Source: Sanderia malayensis (Eukaryota > Cnidaria > Scyphozoa > Semaeostomeae > Pelagiidae). Taken from it: DNA of 64,000 nucleotides. Positions 11,942-21,306 of the stretch are shown piece by piece (the stretch's first letter is position 1; each line of letters begins with the position of its first letter). The position numbers and the translations under genes are program-made. The stretch covers positions 1 to 64,000 of the forward strand of contig RQOL01000413.1 in assembly GCA_013076295.1 (NCBI GenBank). The letters run 5' to 3'. The notes under the pieces are model-generated. The model did not search any database. It worked only from the letters and a program-made list of their open reading frames with translations, and had not been told where the DNA came from.

Positions 11942-13200
11942 TGCTCTCTGTTCCATATGAATCAATTAATGCACCTTGCTTAAAAAGCAGACTCAATAAA
12001 TAAGGGCTCAATAATATTTCTACATTGACTACCACTAAATGTTTTCTTAACAAATCACTTACAGCAATCTAAACCTGTAGGTACTTAATTCTTCCTCATT
12101 GTCACTTAATGATGTTCCTTATCAGGCAGATGTGTTGTCATAAACTCAGTGTGCCAGGAACAACGGCAATGATTTCACAACCATTACAGCACAATATTTT
12201 CAAATTTAGTGGGAAGCATACATTGTATCAATCACTGATAGAAACCTCCATTACACTGGACAAAACAAGCTAAGATGGCTGTTACCACACAAGCAAACAG
12301 TATTAATGCATTTTAATAATCTATATCTGCATAAATATGTCTTTGTTATCTTACTTGAATATTGAGAGTCTTGCATGATAAGTTTTCCATTGTAAATATC
12401 TTTTTAACCAGAACCTCATAGTGTATGATGTCTCCTCATTCATTGACTGTGGAAGTGCTTCACAAAGTATTTCTGTTTTTTTTAAATCAACAACATTCCA
12501 ATTGTATATATCATTGACACTTGCTTACGTTTTCAGTATGTAGACACTGCATTACATGAACTGTACTACCATCTTACAATGTGTCTTATATCATAAAGAG
12601 CTTTCCCATACAATTAACATGCAAGCACAGAAACTTATTGAATCCTCAGAACAATTACAACATAATGGCAACTTGAAGTGACAAGCTTTTTTATAAGGAA
12701 CCTACATGTATAAGGTAGAAAACTTAAGAAACATTTACTACTACACGCCAAATCACTAATGCATCTTTTAATTTTTACTATATTAATATTTCCGCACTAT
12801 TTAAAATTAGGAAGCCGGTTCCATTAATTTTCAGTACTTTTACATTATATGAAGCTTCTTCATGTGTTAACCTCTTATCTTTTCACGTAGCAAAACGATG
12901 AATTTGAATGCTTTTCTTGCGTCTCTACTAATTACGTCCACCAAATGCCAAACTTAAAATTAAAAAACTTTTACAACTACTGAGTGGTCAAAGAGATCTC
13001 AAAATAACGAACTTAAACAACTAGGCCCTCAGCTAGGTTCCTTATATGTATTCTATCGCAATTGTAATTCTAATAGTTATCGCATAATTACAAGTTTTGT
13101 TGCTCTTGAAATCTACAATCACACTACAATCAATGCAGCACCACGTAATGTTCTGGAGCTAATACTATTATCATCAGATAATCACGGCAATTTCGGCGTC
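11942..13200 (+). other. Copy A-specific AT-rich stretch, nothing recognised
   Basis: AT-rich, with no open frame of note on either strand. Most of about 11570-13150 has no counterpart in copy C, which passes directly from the KKCALLYQ exon-like segment to the LILLSSD/NFGV segment near 52700. Confidence 0.4.
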
Positions 13201-13215
13201 CTGGCAACAACAATA

Positions 13216-13229
13216 GCGGCGCGAAATTT
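13216..13229. promoter_or_regulatory. E2F-like site upstream of accessory gene, copy A
   Basis: GCGGCGCGAAATTT contains TTTCGCGC on the reverse strand, a full match to the E2F consensus, followed by an AT-rich TTAAAATTT. It is conserved in copy C at 52637-52650. A promoter role is inferred from position, about 0.5 kb upstream of the accessory ATG. Confidence 0.35.
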
Positions 13230-13734
13230 AAAATTTCTCTTGCGTCATAGAGGACTTAGCGTGCGTAAAAAAATTTTTAAACTCACAACAAGAAAAACAA
13301 CAATTTACGTAAGTACATGTATTTTTAATGTTGCTTTTACTTTCACATAAAAATACCGGCTATTTATAACTAAACAGCTTTAAAAAAGCTCAAAATGCTA
13401 TATTTTATGTCACAATTGCCATTGCAGTGGATATTATCACAACAACAATTTTATCCTTTACAGGTTCACTTGAAATAGATATTTGCGACTACTTCTACCG
13501 TAAGTTCATGTATTCAGTTCTGCATTTTCTGCACTTTAGTCACTCCTCTTCATTGCAAGAAAGATAATTATTATTCATTATCTGCAGAAAATAAAACTGT
13601 GTCATATTAATACATTCAAAGTATATATTATTGAAACACCAAGAGAACTGCAGAGGCAAATTCAAACAACTGATAGCTTATTAACTCACCTTTGATTGAA
13701 TAACAATGACAATATGTTTATATATAGTGTAAAC

Positions 13735-14409
13735 ATGGATATTGAAAATGATCTCGCCATTGAACATGAGCTTGAAGACGAGCTTGAAGATGCACTTCTG
13801 GCTGAAGTTGCGAACAACGTGCAAAGGGAGCCCACAATGATTCATTGTGGTGAGGAAAGACAGGTGAAATTGGAATTACCTTCATCTTTATATTGATAAA
13901 TTTAACAAATGTTGTGAATAGCAAGGTTATCCAACTCATTTACAAGAAAACACAATTGTATCCTATCTTTTAACAATATTGAGTCACTCTTCTAAATTCA
14001 TTGTGTCCTATTTGTCGTAGCTCTTCGACTTCAAAGATATCTCTTCACTGAAAAGAGAATGTGGCAAGAAATTCAATGCCATTAAAAGAGAAACAAAGTT
14101 CAACTTTGTAAGCCTCGAAGGGAGGCACCTCTCCAAGAATGAATTAGCGTAAGTTGGAATGCTAAATACCCACCTCATCCGTTCGTAAAACATATTGCTC
14201 ACTTTAAACTTTTTCTGATACAATGTATTCTTTCCTACAGCACATGTAATGAAATAAAAATAAAAATTCTCAAAAACAAAAGATTCAAGAAAGATAAAAA
14301 AGAAAACAAGAAAAATAAACAAAAAATTGAACAGAACACGAGGTGCATGTGGGCAGATGTGCCAACAGAAGAAATTCTATGCTTGGTCAGGGGGAGAGAC
14401 AGAAAGTGA
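13735..14409 (+). CDS. Accessory gene of unknown family, copy A (3 exons, about 141 aa)
   Basis: Proposed exons 13735-13863, 14021-14148 and 14241-14409 (TGA), with borders CAG|gtgaaat, tcgtag|CTC, GC|gtaagt and cctacag|CAC; the frame stays open across all three. Exon 1 is acidic (ELEDELEDALL) and ends PTMIHCGEE. Exon 2 encodes FDFKDISSLKRECG...FVSLEGRHLSKNELA. Exon 3 is very Lys-rich, then RCMWADVPTEEIL. Exon 2 of copy C has exactly the same length (128 nt) with no indel and about a dozen synonymous codon changes, which favours real coding. The frame of the C-terminal tail is uncertain because of the A-rich run. I recognise no domain. It may be a nuclear or DNA-binding helper, judged only by composition. 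No Rep-helicase part is included. Confidence 0.5.
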
Positions 14410-14553
14410 TTAACTGTAATTGTGTTAATGTTTGTTAATGTTCGTTTTCTTCCACTGTTATTTGTTTCTTTTGGTTAATTAATTGTTTAAATGTGTAGAT
14501 TTGCATACCAATTAATAATAATAAATTTGCGAAAATAACAATAAGACTATTAC

Positions 14554-15141
14554 CTTTGAAAAACAATGCATTTCGCCAACAGTGCCTTTAAACTCTTCTT
14601 TAACATCCTGTGACACAAACCGAAACAATTTGCAAGAAATGTACTTCAAAAACCCGTCTTTATAAATGAAGTACATGGCCTTTCGCATGCGTCATGGCTT
14701 CCTATATTTCAATACTTACCAAAAGAAGAGCAGTCAACAATTCCCTTCTTTGACATCGCACCACACAAATTATGCACTACCTGAAATTCACGAATAATAG
14801 ATGTAATAAAACGTAAGAAGCAAACAATCTTATCTCATTTTCCAGTGCAGACAATGTATCTTAACTCTAGCATCCGTTCTTCTTAAATGTGGCCTACTCT
14901 CAAGGGATTTTATGAAATACTATATTTCCTCAAGTCTTATACGCTGGGAAAATGAATCAAAACCTTCACAAAAACCCTACAGATTCATTTTAAAGATGTA
15001 ACTTGAAAGATCGCAATGATATAAAACGATGTGCAAAACCTACTTACCATCGCCAGTGACCCAGTGCAAGAGCAGAAAAGACGAAAGGAAGGACGCAATG
15101 CCAGCATGTTCTTTGTTGAGTTCAGTCTTCTTTTCTTTCAT
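14554..15141 (-). other. Possible minus-strand spliced gene, copy A
   Basis: On the - strand: a segment 15141-15048 (ATG, MKEKKTELNKEHAGIASF) ending GCGATG|gtaagtagg; a segment 14780-14720 (aatttcag|GTAGTGCATAATTTG, CTTTTG|gtaagta); and a segment 14607-14554 (tgtcacag|GATG, CAAAG|gtaatag). Copy C shows the same signals on its + strand (about 50590-50680, 50943-50990, 51109-51187). Reading phases do not join cleanly and copy C has a 5-base insertion in the first segment, so this may be a non-coding transcript. No family recognised. Confidence 0.25.
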
Positions 15142-15277
15142 GGGTTGGGTCTGGGCTGGGTTAATTGTTAGCCAATCAAGCTCAATCAGATAATCACGTC
15201 CAAACGAGGCTGCATAACAATAGAATTTGTTGTATGATTTTGATTTATGCTATGTTTCGTCAACGTAGCAATTTATC

Positions 15278-15800
15278 ATGCTGGTCGTGGTGGTCCTGTC
15301 CAAATATTCGTTTCCCAAATCTTGGATCGAAACGGAACTTAATGCTGAAATAAGAGAAAGTAAAGCTGAGAGAAACATTCATTTTGCCGCAGCTCAGGAG
15401 TAAGTAGCCTTTATTTTTTAGTTTCACCCCATTCAAGTTCCCATATAATTGCTTAGGCCAATTGTATTTCACTCATTGTTTGTTAACATATAGTTTCTTG
15501 AGGCCAAAATTGACAACTCCGCTTATGTTTCAAGGCTTTTTATATTTCATAATTTGGGAAAGAGTGTTTAATGCTGTACCCAAATGTTTCAGTGGCTTTG
15601 ATTTTGTTAAAATATTTTCGTTGACGGTTCTTTTCATTTTGTGGCTGCCTTCTTTGCCTTACCAGCCAAGCCCAATACTCTTATGAAACTCCTTTCCCCA
15701 TGCAATTCCCATCCCATTGATGATGATTATGAAGTATTTTTGCATTCGTTATCCACGGTGTCTGGTGCTTATCCTTATGTTCTATATGATTGAAACTAAC
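15278..15800 (+). other. Exon-like block 2, copy A (related to block 1)
   Basis: ATG at 15278 opens a 40-codon segment (LSKYSFPKSWIETELNAEIR...NIHFAAAQ) ending CAGGA|GTAAGTAG at 15399. A second open segment, about 15615-15794, reads FHFVAAFFALPAKPNT, DDDYEVFLHSLSTVS and YPYVLYD then stop. Copy C keeps both (about 50360-50440 and 49970-50130) with conservative changes, although 37 bases just before the second segment are absent there. The two segments do not splice in one frame with the obvious sites in copy A. Function unknown. Confidence 0.3.
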
Positions 15801-16520
15801 GTAAAACCAATCCCACCCGTGGAAATCTTTTGCCGTGTTGCAAGAGTCACACTTAAATTTTGCTGTCAGGGCTTTTAATATATTCTTAATACTACGTTAC
15901 AATACAGTGAAAAAAGTCACAATTGTTATTCCAGTTAAACAAAATCGCTAATTATGAAAGAGCAATTTTCCCTAACAACATATTTAACTCCCAGCGGCTA
16001 TCTTATCCAAATATAATTCTTTATTACCCTTGATAGTAATAAACCAACATGTTACATAGAATATAATTTGTCTCTTTCACTTTGTAGATCTACTCATGTA
16101 CATCATTGTACAAATGCAAGTATTGGAGACTTCATACCTATTGCTTTATCAAAATTCAATGCATCACTGTCATTTATCATGGAAACAAAATCATACCTCT
16201 GTAAGTCAACATTAATATAAATTCTCGATCCTCATCATAGATGGTCCTTTACTGTTTATATACAAAGGACCACAGGCAAGTGTCCATGGATGCACTCAAC
16301 TAACAGCAAGCTAATTGTTGTTGTCCCTAAAACAAAACAAACTTTGATGTTGCATCTTATCTACTGTACCATCAGTACGAGGCTTATCTCATAAGAACGA
16401 GGATTTTCAAATGAAAACGAGGCTGATCGCTAAAACTAATTTCCATGCATGTTAAACACTACAATCGTGACAATAGATAGACAGGGGAGCGAGGGCGAGC
16501 CAAACCACTGTACGTGGGGT
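15801..16520 (+). other. Copy A 3' subterminal region, nothing recognised
   Basis: AT-rich sequence with no useful open frame. It matches copy C (49215-49960) in inverted orientation up to the terminal GC-rich module. Confidence 0.5.
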
Positions 16521-16524
16521 GGGA

Positions 16525-16631
16525 AAGGGCATGAGCGTTAGCGAATGCAGCGCACGAAGTGCGCCAACCACATTAAACTTTTTGTACTTGAGGGACTCCG
16601 GGAAGCGAGCGTAGCGAGCGCCCCCGGCTAG
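16525..16631 (+). other. 3' terminal module of copy A with CTAG end
   Basis: Starts GGGCATGAGCG, contains a short hairpin around a GCGCACGAAGTGCGC palindrome, then CCGGG (stem) ... CCCGG (stem) directly followed by CTAG at 16628-16631. A GC hairpin followed by CTRR is the canonical Helitron 3' terminus. The next base begins TCTATATATACTA. Confidence 0.85.
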
Positions 16632-18777
16632 TCTATATATACTATTCTACGATCACACGTGACCCGCCGACTGTGAACAATGCCCATTGTCTTTTGAACA
16701 ATCGACGTTCGACCAAACAATGGGATCAAAGGAATTTCGTTGTGATCAAAAAGGCTTTTTTCCTGGGGGTCAATAAGGGTGAAATGGTATAGAAATGATC
16801 GCTGCATTGCGCTGATCACAGTAAAGCTTTCCGCTAAGTTCTACTCCAAACGGTTCGGGAGTTATGACCCATTTTGTGCTCCGACTTTCTAGAAAGTTCC
16901 CAGGAGGGAGTTAAAACGAGCAAGGAGAAGCACGTGTTTTTTTAGTTGAACGGGCCGCAAGTTGCTCGGGTTTAAACGTGAATACCTGCCGGAAATCAAT
17001 TGTAAAGACGTGTCAATTGTTGTCAAGACCTGTGGAGACAATTGGTGGACAATTATTTCAAGGTATTTCCTTTATTCAATTGTTTTTTGCTTTAAATAGC
17101 ACGAGTTTTGTTTTGTTTAACCTCACGTTTTTCTTTCGGCTCGAGGGCCTAAGCAAAACACGAAGACAATTTTGATTTTCTCGGGTCGTTCTGGGCCGAT
17201 TTTCTCCATTTAAACTTTCGATAGCTTTTTATTTACACGAGAACTAAAGTTATCTGGGGTTGTTTTTTTTGTTTTGTTGATTTTCCTCTGTTTTTGGACA
17301 GTTTTAGCCGAGATTGGGTTTTGCTGGAAAACTCGAAATTTTCACGCAACACGCGTGTGTTTTGCATTTGCGAAAATTAATTTTTAACCTGCCGAAACTT
17401 TGTTTTTTTCACCCAAATACTTTCGATAAATGTTCGCCAAGCTATTAGCTTCATGTTGATATTTTCGTGGGGTGTGTAGGACAAAAATTGGCCACGTTAA
17501 TTTAATTTGAAAGTTTTAGTGTTTTTAAAGTACATTGATGAATTCATTTTTTCACTTTCAGAAGAAACGGCTTTTAGGGGGGCGGCAGGGAGGGCGCTGG
17601 GTGGTCGCTTGCCAGGGGGAAGTATGGTAGGGTATGTATGGTAGGGTATGCATTGTAGGGTATGTATTGTAGGGTATGTATTTTAGGGTATGTATTTTAG
17701 GGTATGTATTGAAGGGTATGTTATGTAGGGTATGTATTGTAGGGTATGTATTGTAGGGTATGTATTTTAGGGAATGTATTGTAGGGTATGTATTGTAGGG
17801 TTTGTATTGTAGGGTATGTATCGTAAGGTATGTATTGTAGGGTATGTATGTAGGGTATGTATTGTAGGGTATGTATTGTAGGGTATTTATTGTAGGGTAT
17901 GTATTGTAAGTTATGTATTGTAAGGTATGTATTGTAGGGTATTTATTGTAGTGCATGTATTGTAGGGTATGTATTGTAGGGTATGTATTGTAAGGTATGT
18001 ATTGTAAGGTATGTATCGTAGGGTATTCATTGTAGGGTATGTATCGTAGGGTATTCATTGTAGGGTATGTATTGTAGGGTATGTATTGTAGGGTATGTAT
18101 TGTAGGGTATGTATTGTAGGGTATGTATGTAGGGTATGTATTGTAGGGTATTTATTGTAGGGTATGCAGGGTGGGGTATGTATCGTAGGGTATGTATTGT
18201 AGGGTATGTATTGTAGGGTATGTATGTAGGGTATGTATTGTAGGGTATGTATTGTAGGGTATTTATTGTAGGGTATGTATTGTAAGGTATGTATTGTAAG
18301 GTATGTATTGTAGGGTATGTATTGTAGGGTATGTATTGTAGGGTATGTATCGTTGGGTATGTATCGTTGGGTATGTATTGTAGGGTATGTATTGTAGGGT
18401 ATGTATTGTTGGGTATGTATGGTAGGGTATGTATGGTAGGGTATGTATTGTAGGGTATGTATTGTAGGGTTTGTGTTGTAGGGTATGTATTGTAGGGTAT
18501 GTATTGTAGGGTATGTATGTATGTATGTATGTATGTATGTATGGGCATGAGCGGCGGCGAATGCAGCGCGCGAAGCGCGCCAACCAGATTAAGCTTTGTT
18601 TACTTGACGGGCTCCGGGGAGGGAGCGAAGCGACCGAACCCGGCTCATGTATGTATGTATGTATGTATGTATGTAGGTATGTATGTATGTATGTTTGTAT
18701 GTATGTATGTATGTATGTATGTATGTATGTATGTATGTATGTAGGTATGTATGTATGTATGTATGTATGTATGTATG

Positions 18778-18811
<34 letters not shown>

Positions 18812-18917
18812 TGGGCATGAGCGGGAGCGAATGCAGGGCGCGAAGCGCGCCAACCACATTAAACTTTTTGTACTTGAGGGGCTCCGGGAAGCGAGCGTAG
18901 CGAGTGCCCCCGGCTAG
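16632..18917 (+). mobile_element. Non-autonomous Helitron U2
   Basis: Starts TCTATATATACTATTCTACG and ends CCCCGGCTAG (CTAG 18914-18917). The 5' region (to about 17620) is short compared with U3 and U4 and has a small deletion between 16905 and 16915. The heat-shock core is at 16887-16899. The array 17622-18514 is followed by TATG, a module at 18542-18650, more TATG, and the terminal module from 18812. No coding sequence for transposition. It follows copy A with no spacer. Confidence 0.92.
17622..18811 (+). repeat. U2 14-bp minisatellite, TATG microsatellite and internal module
   Basis: The 14-bp array runs 17622-18514. TATG runs occupy 18514-18541 and 18651-18811, around one GC-rich module with the GCGCGCGAAGCGCGC hairpin. 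Long Tyr/Thr/Ile/Pro frames on the - strand arise because 14 is not a multiple of three, so every frame stays open. Confidence 0.95.
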
Positions 18918-21306
18918 TCTATATATACTAATCTACGTCGACACGTGACCCGCCGACTCTAAACAATGGTCTATTGTTTCTTGAACAGTCGACGTTCGAC
19001 CGAACAATGGGATCAAAGGAATTTCGTTGTGATCAAAAAGGCTTTTTTCCTGGGGGTCAATAAGGGTGGAAATGGGTATAGAAATGATCGCTGCATTGCG
19101 CTGATCACAGTAAAGCTTTCCGCTAATTTCTACTCCAAACGGTTCGGGAGTTATGGCCCATTTTGTGTTCCGACTTTCTAGAAAGTTCCGAGGACCGAGT
19201 TAATGAGATGCAAAACGAGCAAGGAGAAGCACGTGTTTTTTTAGTTGAACCGGCGGCAAGTTGCTCGGGTTTAAACATGAATACCTGCCGGAAATCAATT
19301 GTAAAGACGTGTCAATTGTTGTCAACACCTGTGGAGACAATATGTGGACAATTATTTCAAGGTATTTCCTTTATTCAATTGTTTTTTGCTTTAAATAGCA
19401 CGAGTTTTGTTTTGTTTAACCTCACGTTTTTCTTTCGGCTCGAGGGCCTAACCAAAACACGAAGACAATTGTGATTTTCTCGGGTCGTTCTGGGCCGATT
19501 TTCTCCATTTAAACTTTCGATAACTGTTTATTTACACAAGAACTAAAGTTATATGGCTTTGTTTTTTTTTTTTGTTGATTTTCCTCTGTTTTTGGACAGT
19601 TTTGGCCGAGTTTGGATTTTGCTGGAAAACACGAAATTTTCAAGCAACACGCGTGTGTTTTGCATTCGCGAAAAATAAATTTTAACCTGCCACAACTTTG
19701 TTTTTTTCACCCAAATACTTTCGATAAATGTTCGCCAAGCTATTAGCTTCATGTTGATATTTTCGTGGGTTCTGTAGGACAAAAATTGGCCACGTTAATT
19801 CAATTTGAAAGTTGGTGAATCGTGTTTTAAATGCTATTTTTTTCACGGGTTTGATTTCACGGCTATTTTTGATGAAGAAAATCATGTCTTGGACTTCAAA
19901 AATGTACAACTAAAATTGCGAAAAGCTTTTCATATGCACCCAAATATTTTCGATATTTATTTGCCAAGGTATTTGCTTCATGCTGGTGTAATTTGAGTTC
20001 AAATGGACAAATTTTGACCAAGTAAGGGGAATTTTTGTGTTTTTATAGTTGGCTGATGAATAAATTTTTTCACGGCTTTGTTGTTGGGCTCCACTAAATA
20101 CTCCCTTAAATTTCAAAACAACACTGTTAAGAAAAGTGAATATTTTTATCGGATTCGCTGTTTCCTTAGCTACAGTTTGATATATTTTTTATTACAGATT
20201 GAGTTTAAATTTTCCAGGATTGATTAAATTTTTGAAGGCAACTTTTTTCTTCAAACTTCACACTGAAGCTATCAACTTTCGGAAGCGGCTTTCAGGGGGG
20301 CAGCGTGGGCGCCGGGCGGTCGCGTGGCAGGGGGGGAGATTCGACCTCCCACCTTTACTTTCTTTAGAAATGTTGCGTCGTAGTATGTATGGTAGGGTAT
20401 GTATTGTAGGGTATTTTTTGTAGGGTATGTATTATATGGTATTTATTGTAGGGTATGTATAGTAGGGTTTGTATTGTAGGGTATGTATTGTAGGGTATGT
20501 ATTGTAGGGTATGTATTGTAGGGTATGTATTGTAGGGTATGTATTGTAGGGTATGTATTGTAGGGTATGTATTGTAGGGTATGTATTGTAGGGTATTTAT
20601 TGTAGGGTATGTATTGTAGGGTATGTATTGTAGGGTATTTATTGTAGGGTATGTATTGTAGGGTATGTATGTAGGGTATGTATTGTAGGGTATTTATTGT
20701 AGGGTTTGTATTGTAGGGCATGTATTGTAGGGTATGTATTGTAGGGTATGTATTGTAGGGTATGTATGTATGTATGTATGTATGGGCATGAGCGGCAGCG
20801 AATGCAGCGCGCGAAGCGCGCCAACCAGATTAAGCTTTGTTTAATTGACGGGCTCCGGGGAGGGAGCGAAGCGACCGAACCCGGCCCATGTATGTATGTA
20901 TGTATGTATGTATGTATGTATGTAGGTATGTAGGTATGTATGTATGTAGGTATGTATGTATGTATGTATGTATGTATGGGCATGAGCGGGAGCGAATGCA
21001 GCGCGCGAAGCGCGCCAACCACATTAAGCTTTTGTTGCTTGGGGGGCTCCGGGGAGGGAGCGAAGCGACCGAACCCGGCCCATGTATGTAAGTATGTATG
21101 TATGTATGTATGTATGTATGTATGTATGTATGTATGTATGTAGGTATGTAGGTATGTATGTATGTAGGTATGTATGTATTTATGTATGTAGGTATGTATG
21201 GGCATGAGCGGGAGCGAATGCAGCGCGCGAAGCGCGCCAACCACATTAAACTTTTGTTGCTTGGGGGGCTCCGGGGAGGGAGCGTAGCGACCGGGCCCCC
21301 GGCTAG
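18918..21306 (+). mobile_element. Non-autonomous Helitron U3
   Basis: Starts TCTATATATACTAATCTACG, ends CCCCCGGCTAG (CTAG 21303-21306). Shared 5' region to 20382, with heat-shock core at 19176-19188. An 88-codon frame opens at ATG 19208 and closes at 19474. Array 20383-20762, then three GC-rich modules (20784-20890, 20978-21084, 21200-21306) separated by TATG repeats. Confidence 0.92.
20383..21199 (+). repeat. U3 minisatellite, TATG runs and two internal modules
   Basis: About 27 copies of the 14-bp unit (20383-20762), then TATG runs around two internal modules that end CCCGGCCCATG instead of CCCGGCTAG. Confidence 0.93.

Larger units (their letters stand above)
1..16631 (+). mobile_element. 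Autonomous Helitron copy A (5' tip just outside window)
   Basis: Base 1 lies about a dozen bases inside the 5' terminus: it reads AAATGTGATCACACGTGACC, which at U5 follows directly after TCTATATATATA. Order: shared 5' region 1-1190, 14-bp minisatellite 1191-1568, TATG microsatellite 1569-1735, leader 1820-3706, Rep-helicase gene 3707-9847, accessory 3' region 9848-16500, one GC-rich terminal module from about 16525, and the 3' end CCCCCGGCTAG at 16621-16631. The 3' end abuts the TC of the next unit. Copy C carries the same order inverted. At more than 16.6 kb it is long for a Helitron; much of the excess is 3' sequence with only weak coding signal. Confidence 0.93.

Noticed and set aside
17622..18514. 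Telomere-like array (TAGGG motif)
   Set aside because: The unit is 14 bp with interspersed GTATG and lies inside each transposon, not at a chromosome end.
18513..18917. Met-Tyr-Val-Cys repeat frames with a GSECSARSAP-type segment
   Set aside because: Translation of the TATG microsatellite and the GC-rich terminal module; the same text appears in every unit on both strands.
19163..19474. 103-codon frame in the 5' region and a 73-codon frame upstream of it
   Set aside because: They begin at TTG and GTG, not ATG. Only the 88-codon part from an ATG was kept, as a weak observation.
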